Source: Bacteroidia bacterium (GTDB taxonomy: Bacteria; Bacteroidota; Bacteroidia; Bacteroidales; Azobacteroidaceae). Taken from it: 28,612 nucleotides of DNA. The stretch lies in NCBI GenBank assembly GCA_025996815.1, contig BNTT01000027.1:1-28612 (forward strand), given 5' to 3'. Below, in pieces: positions 1 through 6,500 of this stretch (position 1 is the stretch's first letter; the number at the start of each line of letters is the position of its first letter). The position numbers were made by a program, and so were the translations under genes. The notes below the pieces were generated by a model, which saw only the letters and a program-made list of their open reading frames with translations, ran no database searches and was not told where the DNA came from.

Positions 1-2
1 AG

Positions 3-269
3 AATGAATATCCGCTATTAGAACAGTTCCCGTCCAATAAAGGAGCGAACATGAAAGAACTTCATATTCACATTATGAACATACAAGGCTGGCTAAGAGG
101 AATTCATCATCATTGTTCCAAAGAAAGGTTGCAGGGGTATCTTGATGAATACCATTATCGGTACAATAGAAGGGCTTTTATGGGGTCAATCTTTGATTTG
201 ACCATTAAAAGAATGGTCTTTCATGAGCCTATAAGATTGAAATATAATGCATTAACAAGGGCGACCTAA
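3..269 (+). CDS. IS1595-type transposase, C-terminal part (cut by window edge)
   Basis: The reading frame is open from base 3 without a start codon, so the gene begins outside the window. An internal ATG at 51 is not the true start, because the residues before it (SNKGAN) also fit the family. The segment GIHHHCSKE...YLDEYHYRYNRR is the characteristic C-terminal end of ISXO2/IS1595-type DDE transposases. It differs clearly from the other IS1595-type copy at 21947-22690 (which has YLNEFCYTFNRR), so the two are different elements. The stop codon overlaps the end of a truncated glycosyltransferase on the opposite strand by four bases, which suggests that the right end of the element lies at about 265-290. 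The matching inverted repeat would be outside the window and cannot be checked. Confidence 0.8.
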   Translation, partial: NEYPLLEQFPSNKGANMKELHIHIMNIQGWLRGIHHHCSKERLQGYLDEYHYRYNRRAFMGSIFDLTIKRMVFHEPIRLKYNALTRAT

Positions 270-793
270 GCGCCTATACCAAATCCTTTTTTAATATAGC
301 GCAAATAGTTATATATGTAAAGCAGGGAGCAAAAGAGATACGTCATCTCATACCGCCCATTTCTATACGACCATGAGAAAAGCCCTGTTCCCCAAAACAG
401 GAATACGAAGATAATAAGGGGCAACCACTTTTTCAAATATCCCATATTCCGTAACCCTTTGAAAATGAGAATGGAACAGCCGGCTGCCATCAAAACATTG
501 AATGAGCGAACAGTGAACAGTGAAAATCCACATATCCATATCCAAATGGCTAAGAGATATTGATATAGCGGTGGATATAAGTTGGTAGGTGTTTCTCCGC
601 CGTAAGCCCCCTGAGTGTTTGTTGTCCATACACCATCCAAGGCAGCATTTACAGCGGTATCAACAAACCAAACTTCATCAAACCAAGGGAGAGGGCTCCA
701 ATCTATCGTTAATAGATTGAGGATAACAAATAAGATTGTTAGAACTCCAAAACCTGATGTAATGTTTTTTGTTAATGTACTTTTTTCGAGCAT
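266..793 (-). pseudogene. ArnT/PMT-like membrane glycosyltransferase, N-terminal fragment
   Basis: The 175-residue product has a hydrophobic N-terminal helix followed by WFDEVWFVDTA, the acidic first-loop motif of glycosyltransferases that use lipid-linked sugars (GT39/GT83, ArnT/PMT-like). Several further membrane helices follow (around residues 80-100, 120-140 and 150-165). Intact members of this class are about 450-600 residues, so only the N-terminal third is present. The frame ends exactly where the IS1595-type transposase gene ends on the other strand, so truncation by that insertion is the simplest reading. Its start overlaps the upstream glycosyltransferase by 22 bp, so the two were co-transcribed and probably acted together in transferring sugars from undecaprenyl carriers. 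The fragment is unlikely to be active. Confidence 0.75.
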
Positions 794-1515
794 GTCATTT
801 TAATTTTTTTATGTTTTTTTGATTTCACACACAACCAATACCAATGCAAATAATTGGGCAGCCACGCCCACAGTTTGAAATTTGATTCGCCATCGGTGCG
901 GTCGCGCCAAGTAGTGGGCACTTCCGTGATTTTATAGCCTGCAAGATAGGCTTTGACCGTGATTTCCATGCCGATTTCAAAGCCGCCCTTGCTTTCGATG
1001 GCGATGGTGTCGAGCATGGCTTTTCGGTACATCTTAAAACTATTGGAAATATCGTGCGTAGGGATACGTGTGAGCCAATGCAGCGACACGCCGGCTACGC
1101 GCGAAAACAAACCTTTCAAAAAGGGACCTCCAATTTGTTTGCCGCCTTTCATATAACGGGAGCCGCACACCAAGTCCGATTTTTCCGTTTGGGCTTGTCG
1201 AAGCATCGCATTCATCACTTCCGGCGGGTCAGACAAATCCGCCATCGTTACAATAACAAATTCGGTCTTCGCGGCTTCCAATCCGGTTTTGATGGCATTC
1301 AGAACGCCTCGCCCGTATTTGTTTTTTACCAAAGAGATGGAATTTTTGTAATTGCCGGCGATTTTGCGAACAACAGGGACGGTTGTGTCCTCGTCCATAT
1401 CATACACGATGAAAACTTCGTGCGGCACTGTTACTTCCGCCTCAATCCTGTTGATGGCAGTCGTGATATTGCCTGCCTCGTTATATACCGGAATTACTAT
1501 CGTCAGTTCATTCAT
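772..1515 (-). CDS. Family 2 glycosyltransferase, dolichol-phosphate-mannose-synthase-like
   Basis: The 247-residue product starts with the GT-A fold signature LTIVIPVYNEAGNI (about residues 4-17). It has an acidic metal/nucleotide-binding segment, MADLSDPPE, in the DxD region at about residue 91-99, and a GSRYMKGG motif typical of DPM1-like enzymes. Members transfer a sugar from a nucleotide donor to polyprenyl phosphate on the inner face of the membrane. There is no C-terminal multi-helix extension; the end is basic (KSKKHKKIK). It is the first gene of a two-gene unit, and its partner at 266-793 is a broken membrane glycosyltransferase that could have used its product. A TAnnTTTG element sits 24 bp upstream of the ATG. 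The exact sugar cannot be told from sequence. Confidence 0.88.
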   Translation of the reverse strand: MNELTIVIPVYNEAGNITTAINRIEAEVTVPHEVFIVYDMDEDTTVPVVRKIAGNYKNSISLVKNKYGRGVLNAIKTGLEAAKTEFVIVTMADLSDPPEVMNAMLRQAQTEKSDLVCGSRYMKGGKQIGGPFLKGLFSRVAGVSLHWLTRIPTHDISNSFKMYRKAMLDTIAIESKGGFEIGMEITVKAYLAGYKITEVPTTWRDRTDGESNFKLWAWLPNYLHWYWLCVKSKKHKKIKMTCSKKVH

Positions 1516-1539
1516 CCTTTTCTTCTAAAAATCAAGCGA

Positions 1540-1547
1540 CAAAGGTA
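1540..1547 (-). promoter_or_regulatory. -7 promoter element (TACCTTTG) of the GT2 gene
   Basis: On the minus strand the sequence reads TACCTTTG, which matches the Bacteroidota -7 consensus TAnnTTTG, 24 bp ahead of the ATG at 1515. No TTG is seen at the expected -33 distance. Confidence 0.55.
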
Positions 1548-1641
1548 CACATTTTTTATGAAATTTAAAGCATAAAAATTTTAAAAAGTGGCGTTCGGAG
1601 GATGCAAAAAATATTTTTCTAACAATCAATGGGTTGGCGTT

Positions 1642-1650
1642 AAAAAAAAC
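1642..1650. repeat. Left copy of the 9-bp target duplication of the ISAs1-type element
   Basis: The 9 bp AAAAAAAAC immediately outside the left inverted repeat is repeated exactly at 2564-2572 outside the right one. ISAs1-type elements normally duplicate 8-10 bp on insertion. Confidence 0.75.
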
Positions 1651-1685
1651 CAGGGCAACCGCATCAAAATTTCCCTAAAAAGGCT

Positions 1686-1693
1686 TACCTTTG
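1686..1693 (+). promoter_or_regulatory. -7 promoter element inside the IS left end
   Basis: TACCTTTG lies 7 bp before the transposase ATG at 1701, just inside the left inverted repeat. The short distance implies a nearly leaderless transposase mRNA. No convincing -33 TTG is seen. Confidence 0.45.
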
Positions 1694-1700
1694 CACCTCC

Positions 1701-2550
1701 ATGGAACATAGCATAGATTATTACATGGCGGGGGTAGAAGACCCTCGCGTGCAGGGACGTTGCTTGCACTTGTTGTCGGACATTTTGGTGACTGCAGTGT
1801 GCACCTATTTGACCGGCGGCGTTGATTATCAGGACATGCATCTGTTTGCCAAAGAGCGGGGGCATTTGTTGCCGGAGATATTACGACTGCCCCATGGCGC
1901 ACCATCTCCGGATACTTTTGAACGGGTTTTTAGGCTCATCAAGCCCACTGCAATGCAAACTTGTTTGGAAACTTACGGTAAAGAAATCTTAGGTGTGCTG
2001 ACCGAAAAACAAATCGTATTGGATGGTAAAAAGCTGAAAGGAGTTTCGCCCACCGGCAAAGGAAACAGCGGTTTGTATATTCTCAACGCATGGGTAGGGG
2101 AAAATCGCATTTGTCCATAGATGCCATCGGGACTCAAACGAAGATAGCAGAAAAAATAGTAGCCCAAGATTTTCTGTTGGAAGAAAATTTATCGGCATGG
2201 CAAGATGTTTTTACATTAGTCAAAATAGATGCAAGTCGAGAAATAAAGGGCGAATTACATCAAGAAACGCACTATTATATCAGTGACGAAAAGACAGCAA
2301 CCCTTCGTATTACAATTCTTTAGCAAGAGGACATTGGGGCATTGAGAATCACTTACACTGGCATTTGGATGTAACTTTCAAGGAAGATGCCTGTCGGGCA
2401 AGAACGGGATATGCGCCCCAGAACCTATCTACCGTGCGTAAATTCGCCTTGCAGATACTCTCTGACATCGAAGACAGGCATAGTTTGAAAAAAAGACAGG
2501 ATAAGGCTGCCTTGGATATTGGCTATTTGAAAAAAATCCTTAAAATTTGA
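1701..2550 (+). pseudogene. ISAs1-family transposase, broken by deletions and frameshifts
   Basis: Three consecutive frames together give an ISAs1/H-repeat type transposase. Frame 1 (1701-2120) contains the N-terminal DDE-associated region and the first catalytic aspartate in VLDGKKLKG. Frame 2 (from about 2108) carries the second one in SIDAIGTQTKIAEKIV. Frame 3 (from about 2296) carries the glutamate region GHWGIENHLHWHLDV and the C-terminal end. Between GENRIC and SIDAIG roughly 30 residues normal for the family are missing, with more missing after AEKIV. The change from frame 2 to frame 3 near 2290-2297 looks like a one-base shift. The stop codon lies inside the right inverted repeat. The gene is not functional as it stands. 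Confidence 0.85.
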
Positions 2551-2563
2551 TGCGGTTGCCCTG

Positions 2564-2572
2564 AAAAAAAAC
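2564..2572. repeat. Right copy of the 9-bp target duplication
   Basis: The sequence is identical to 1642-1650. Because both copies fall in A-rich DNA, part of the identity could be chance, but the final C and the register with the inverted repeats support a true duplication. Confidence 0.7.
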
Positions 2573-2604
2573 AGAAAAGAGGGGGATAATTGAAAAATAA
2601 TTAG

Positions 2605-2612
2605 TAATTTTG
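2605..2612 (+). promoter_or_regulatory. -7 promoter element (TAATTTTG) of the acyl-CoA synthetase gene
   Basis: TAATTTTG lies 26 bp before the ATG at 2639, between the right end of the ISAs1-type element and the gene. No TTG is seen 19-21 bp upstream, where the sequence is now close to the IS end. The insertion may therefore have displaced the original -33 region. Confidence 0.45.
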
Positions 2613-2638
2613 CCCCGTCAAACTTTTAGCAATATGTT

Positions 2639-4297
2639 ATGATAGAAAAATATATTCCCCAACTGACCTTCAAAGACCAGGAGGACTTTAAGGCGAATTA
2701 CAAGGTGCTGGTGCCCGACAATTTTAACTTCGCCTACGATGTGGTCGATGATTGGGCGGCAACCCACCCCGACAAGAATGCCATCTGCTGGGTCAATGAC
2801 TTGGGTGAGCATATCGACTTCACGTTTAAGGAGGTGAAGGCGCAGAGCGATGCTGCCGCGTCTTATTTCCTCTCGCTGGGCATTGGCAAGGGCGATATGG
2901 TGATGCTCATCCTCAAACGCCGCTATTGGTATTGGTTTGCCGTTTTGGGCTTGCACAAAATCGGCGCGGTGGCTATTCCGGCGACCCATTTGCTGACGGA
3001 AAAAGACATCGTCTATCGCTGTAATGCCGCCGACATCAAAGCCGTTGTGGGCGTAGGTGATGCGCTGATTACCAAGCATATAGACGATGCGCTGCCCGAA
3101 TGCCCGACGCTCATTCACCGCATCTCTGTCGGTCCGGATGTGCCTGCAGGCTGGCTGGATTTCCAAAAGGGATTGAAAACGGCGAAACCTTTCGTGAGAC
3201 CGCCTCACGTGAACAACAACGACGACGCGATGTTGCTCTATTTCACTTCCGGCACCACGGGCAACGCCAAAATGGTGACGCAAAGTTTCATCTACCCGCT
3301 CGGACATATCGCCACGGCGCGCTATTGGCAAAACCTCCACGACGATAGCCTCTTCTTCACTTTAGCCGACACCGGCTGGGCAAAAGCCGCCTGGGGGAAA
3401 ATCTACGGGCAATGGATAGCCGGAGCGTGCCTTTTCGTCTATGACCACGAAAAATTTACGCCCGCCGACCTTTTGAAGGTGGTGCAGGACTATAAAGTGA
3501 CCTCTTTCTGCGCCCCGCCCACCGTGTTCCGCTTTATTATTCGGGAAGACATCGCCAAATACGACCTCTCGGCGTTGAAATACTGCGAAATAGCGGGCGA
3601 GCCGCTCAACCCGTCGGTGTTCGAAACATTCCGCGAAATCACAGGCTTGAAACTTATGGAAGGCTTCGGACAGACCGAAACGACCGTGATAATCGCCAAC
3701 TTCGCGTGGATTACACCCAAACCCGGCTCTATGGGTATGCCAAACCCCGCCTACGACATCGACTTAGTAACCCCCGACGGGCGCAGTTGCGAAGTGGGCG
3801 AACACGGCGAGATAGTCATCCGCATCGACCGGTGGCGACCGGTGGGTCTGTTTTTGGAATACTATCGCGATAAAGAACTGAACGACAGCGTGTTCTACAA
3901 CGGTGCCTACCACACGGGCGACATCGCGTGGCGCGACGAAGACGGCTACTATTGGTTTGTGGGTCGAAACGACGATGTAATCAAAAGTTCCGGCTACCGT
4001 ATCGGACCGTTTGAAGTGGAAAGCGCGGTGCTCACCCATCCCGCCGTGATAGAATGCGCCATCACCGGCGTGCCCGACGAAGTGCGCGGACAAATCATAA
4101 AAGCCAGCATCATCTTAGCCCCCGAATACAAATCGCGCGCCAATGCCGAACTGGTGAAAGAGATTCAAGACCATGTGAAGCGCGTGACCGCGCCCTACAA
4201 ATATCCGCGCATCGTTGAATTTGTGGAAGAATTGCCAAAAACGATTAGCGGGAAGATTCGGCGGGGGCAGATTCGGAGTGAATCTGCGCGGGGATAA
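2639..4297 (+). CDS. AMP-forming acyl-CoA synthetase (acetyl/medium-chain type)
   Basis: This 552-residue ANL-superfamily enzyme activates a carboxylic acid with ATP to an acyl-adenylate and then forms the CoA thioester in the cytoplasm. The core motifs are all present: the P-loop-like YFTSGTTGNAKMV (about 200-212), GFGQTETT (about 341-348), YHTGD (about 423-427), the hinge and ribose-binding GRNDDVIKSSGYRIGP, and the C-terminal KTISGKIRR with the catalytic lysine (about 533-541). The length is normal for acetyl/medium-chain enzymes. The last residues, QIRSESARG, are encoded by a perfect palindrome (4267-4287) and differ from the usual ending. It stands alone and converges with the HIT gene 8 bp away. 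Substrate preference cannot be read from the sequence. Confidence 0.92.
   Translation: MIEKYIPQLTFKDQEDFKANYKVLVPDNFNFAYDVVDDWAATHPDKNAICWVNDLGEHIDFTFKEVKAQSDAAASYFLSLGIGKGDMVMLILKRRYWYWFAVLGLHKIGAVAIPATHLLTEKDIVYRCNAADIKAVVGVGDALITKHIDDALPECPTLIHRISVGPDVPAGWLDFQKGLKTAKPFVRPPHVNNNDDAMLLYFTSGTTGNAKMVTQSFIYPLGHIATARYWQNLHDDSLFFTLADTGWAKAAWGKIYGQWIAGACLFVYDHEKFTPADLLKVVQDYKVTSFCAPPTVFRFIIREDIAKYDLSALKYCEIAGEPLNPSVFETFREITGLKLMEGFGQTETTVIIANFAWITPKPGSMGMPNPAYDIDLVTPDGRSCEVGEHGEIVIRIDRWRPVGLFLEYYRDKELNDSVFYNGAYHTGDIAWRDEDGYYWFVGRNDDVIKSSGYRIGPFEVESAVLTHPAVIECAITGVPDEVRGQIIKASIILAPEYKSRANAELVKEIQDHVKRVTAPYKYPRIVEFVEELPKTISGKIRRGQIRSESARG
4267..4287. repeat. 8-bp-stem palindrome with 5-nt loop at the 3' end of the synthetase gene
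   Basis: GCAGATTC and GAATCTGC flank the 5-base loop GGAGT. The palindrome lies wholly inside the last codons of the acyl-CoA synthetase gene. There is no T-run on either side, so a simple terminator is unlikely. It has the same loop size as the palindromes in aroA, the TPR gene and the outer-membrane-protein gene. Confidence 0.7.
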
Positions 4298-4305
4298 TTA
4301 GCCTT

Positions 4306-4695
4306 TCAATACGCATCCGCAATCGCCGCCGCGATGCTTTTAAACTCATCAGGAGTGAACGACTTGCGTGCCGCTCTGAAATCCATATCGCTCTCCTCGG
4401 TAAGTGGAATCAGGTGGATGTGGGCGTGGGCAACTTCCAAGCCCATGACGCTCATCCCAATTTTCTTGCACGTGAGCACCTTTTTCATCGCTTTCGCCAC
4501 TTTTTTTGAGAACACAAACATATCTGTCAGCAGTTTGTTGTCCATGTCGAAGATATAATCGACTTCCTTTTTCGGCACCACCAGCACATGCCCCCGAACA
4601 ATCGGATTGATGTCTAAGAAGGCATAAAAATACTTGTCCTCCACTATCTTGTAGGAGGGCACCTCGCCTGCAATAATTTTACTGAAAATGCTCAT
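4306..4695 (-). CDS. HIT-family nucleotide hydrolase (Hint-like)
   Basis: The 129-residue product is a typical small histidine-triad protein. The N-terminal part, FSKIIAGEVPSYKIVED, and the block DINPIVRGHVLVVPKKEVD (about 28-46) are characteristic. The triad itself is H90-A-H92-I-H94 followed by LIPL, with the middle histidine as the expected nucleophile. Relatives hydrolyse purine nucleoside phosphoramidates and related adenylylated compounds. It is the last gene of a three-gene unit and overlaps the end of greA by four bases (ATGA type). Its cellular substrate is not inferable. Confidence 0.93.
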   Translation of the reverse strand: MSIFSKIIAGEVPSYKIVEDKYFYAFLDINPIVRGHVLVVPKKEVDYIFDMDNKLLTDMFVFSKKVAKAMKKVLTCKKIGMSVMGLEVAHAHIHLIPLTEESDMDFRAARKSFTPDEFKSIAAAIADAY

Positions 4696-5162
4696 AATGA
4701 GATATTTATAATTTCAAACGTCATCACGCCCGAAGGCACTTTTATCTCTGCGATGTCGCCCACTTTTTTGCCCATCAGTCCCTGTGCAATGGGCGTGCCG
4801 GCGGCAATTTTGCCCGATTTCAAATCCGCTTCGTTTTCGGAAACAAGCGTGTAAACCATCTGTTGATTGGTTTTCGTGTTCCGAATCGTTACCTTGTTCA
4901 ATATCTGAACCGTATCCGTCGTGATTTTGCTTTCGTCAATCACGCGGGCGTTGGAAAACATTTTTTTCAACTGTGAAATCTTCGCTTCCAGCATCCCCTG
5001 TGCCTCTTTGGCGGCATCGTATTCTGCGTTTTCCGACAAGTCGCCCTTGTCGCGCGCTTCTGCTATCTGCTTCGTGATTGCCGGGCGAGCCTCGGATTCC
5101 AATTGATTGATTTCTGCCTGCAGCTTGTTGTAACCCTCTTTGGTCATGTAAATTAGTGCCAT
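4692..5162 (-). CDS. greA: Transcription elongation factor GreA
   Basis: The product has 156 residues, the usual GreA length. The N-terminal coiled coil (about residues 10-75) contains the expected acidic tip region, DKGDLSENAEYDAAKEAQ, whose D and E residues enter the RNA polymerase secondary channel and stimulate cleavage of backtracked RNA. The C-terminal FKBP-like domain ends with GDIAEIKVPSGVMTFEI. It starts seven bases after the end of the C1 peptidase gene and overlaps the HIT gene by four bases, so it is the middle gene of an operon most likely transcribed from the promoter near 6393. Confidence 0.96.
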   Translation of the reverse strand: MALIYMTKEGYNKLQAEINQLESEARPAITKQIAEARDKGDLSENAEYDAAKEAQGMLEAKISQLKKMFSNARVIDESKITTDTVQILNKVTIRNTKTNQQMVYTLVSENEADLKSGKIAAGTPIAQGLMGKKVGDIAEIKVPSGVMTFEIINISL

Positions 5163-5169
5163 CTTTCTT

Positions 5170-6363
5170 CTATTTTAAATTCAATTTTTTCTTCAAATCC
5201 TGCGGCAGAGCGTCTTTATGCACCACGATGGTAATCGTTTTGTACTGCACAAAAGGCACCGAGGCATACCAACTGCCCTGATAGCCGGACGTTTCCGCCC
5301 ACGAATTTTTCACCTTATAGTAGCGCGTGCCGTTTTGGTCTTGGGCGGTGCCGTAGATGAGCATCCCGTGGTCATCGGTCGTTTCGAAGCGGTCGAATCC
5401 CTCCTGACGCATCGCCTGTGTGATTGTTTTTTCAGGCAACGGACCCGTCAACGCCTTTACCAGCGAGTCGCGTTCCGCCTGCGAAATGCCCAGCCAGTGT
5501 GCCTGGTCGGAGCCGACGCCTTGTGTTGCCTTGGCATCCGGCACCACCGCCACGCCCTTGCGGGTGAAGCCTTTTTCGCTCACATCGGTCGCCCATGCCA
5601 CCGTGTAGCCTTTGTCGAGCGCACCGTCGATGATGCCCATAAACTCGTTCAGCGGCACATTGTAGGAATTTGACCACCGCCAATTGTCGGGAACTTCCAC
5701 CGGAAAAGCCGTATAAAACGGGTGGTGTGTAAACGAGGTGATGCTCACATAGTCATCGGCATTGATACCCAACGACTTAGCATAACTTTGCGGCGTATAT
5801 TCCTTGCCCTTATAGGTAAATTTTTCGGGAAGTTTGCCCAGATAGGCATCCAAAATGCCCTCAAAACCCTGCATCCAAGCAGTTGAGAGGCGTTTATTGG
5901 GATTTTTCACCACCACATCCAGATAGGCAATCAGCGCAGCGTCCAATTCGCCGTGCTTGTGCCCCTCTTCGCCATAATTCAGCCCTTCCAAGACCTCATT
6001 AGGCACAATGCCATAGTCCTTGATGCAGTCGAGCACGTCCTGAAACGAGCCTCCCGCCGCAAAATTCAGCGACCCGTGCATACGCACATACTTTTGTGCC
6101 TTATCAACATAATTGTGATACACCACAAACATCTCAGACAAGTCCTGAGTGCCTTTCCCTTGCCGCAACAATTCGGATTCGAGCAATCCCAAACCCGAAA
6201 AACTCCAGCAAGTGCCCGAACTCGCCTGATTTTTCACCGACGTAATCGGCAATTCCTTCACCGTTTGAAACGCAAACGTGTCTGCTTCCGCCGCCTTTTT
6301 TGCACCCGCCAAAGCCGGAAAACAAAGGCAGAGGGCTACTACGGCAATAAATAACTGTTTCAT
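5170..6363 (-). CDS. Exported C1-family cysteine peptidase, PepC/bleomycin-hydrolase-like
   Basis: The 397-residue product has a signal peptide (about residues 1-20, ending ALAGA). The papain-fold active site is visible: oxyanion Q46 and nucleophile C52 in NQASSGTCWSF, a C-terminal histidine in TTDDHGMLIYG, and the asparagine in KNSWAETSGYQGSWY. The arrangement matches the C1B group (aminopeptidase C/bleomycin hydrolase), but it is shorter than the usual 440-460 residues and exported, so it probably trims peptides in the periplasm rather than the cytosol. It is first in an operon with greA and the HIT gene. A TACCTTTG element lies about 30 bp upstream of its ATG. Confidence 0.88.
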   Translation of the reverse strand: MKQLFIAVVALCLCFPALAGAKKAAEADTFAFQTVKELPITSVKNQASSGTCWSFSGLGLLESELLRQGKGTQDLSEMFVVYHNYVDKAQKYVRMHGSLNFAAGGSFQDVLDCIKDYGIVPNEVLEGLNYGEEGHKHGELDAALIAYLDVVVKNPNKRLSTAWMQGFEGILDAYLGKLPEKFTYKGKEYTPQSYAKSLGINADDYVSITSFTHHPFYTAFPVEVPDNWRWSNSYNVPLNEFMGIIDGALDKGYTVAWATDVSEKGFTRKGVAVVPDAKATQGVGSDQAHWLGISQAERDSLVKALTGPLPEKTITQAMRQEGFDRFETTDDHGMLIYGTAQDQNGTRYYKVKNSWAETSGYQGSWYASVPFVQYKTITIVVHKDALPQDLKKKLNLK

Positions 6364-6392
6364 AACATTAATATTAAAAGTTTATCGTCCCG

Positions 6393-6400
6393 CAAAGGTA
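6393..6400 (-). promoter_or_regulatory. -7 promoter element of the peptidase-greA-HIT operon
   Basis: The minus strand reads TACCTTTG 29 bp ahead of the ATG at 6363. A -33 TTG is not evident in the A/T-rich stretch upstream. Confidence 0.5.
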
Positions 6401-6452
6401 ATTATTTTTTATTTAATAATGAAAATTTTGCCCTGTTTTGCTGATTTTTTTA

Positions 6453-6482
6453 TTGCCAAATCAAAAAAAAGTGCTACCTTTG
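6453..6482 (+). promoter_or_regulatory. Bacteroidota-type promoter, TTG-N19-TACCTTTG
   Basis: TTG at 6453-6455 and TACCTTTG at 6475-6482 are separated by 19 bp. This matches the TTTG/TAnnTTTG promoter of the phylum. The element ends 18 bp before the ATG at 6501, which favours that start over one at 6438 upstream of the promoter. Confidence 0.75.
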
Positions 6483-6500
6483 CCGCAATTTTATAAAAAA

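Larger units (their letters stand above)
1651..2563 (+). mobile_element. Decayed ISAs1-type insertion sequence, 913 bp
   Basis: The ends are inverted repeats at 1651-1672 and 2542-2563 that agree at 21 of 22 positions and start CAGGGCAACCGCATCAAA. Both sides carry the same 9-bp target duplication. Known ISAs1 elements are roughly 1.2-1.4 kb, so about 300 bp has been lost. The transposase gene inside is broken by at least two deletions and a frameshift, while the ends remain intact, so the element could only be moved by a transposase supplied from elsewhere. It is inserted 75 bp upstream of the acyl-CoA synthetase gene, in the same orientation. Confidence 0.85.

Noticed and set aside
2618..3340. 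Long antisense frame (240 codons) opposite the acyl-CoA synthetase
   Set aside because: It mirrors a well-conserved enzyme in the opposite frame, has no family resemblance and no promoter or start context.
4267..4297. Terminator at the end of the acyl-CoA synthetase gene
   Set aside because: The hairpin is inside the coding region, is not followed by a T-run on either strand, and fits the family of in-gene palindromes better.
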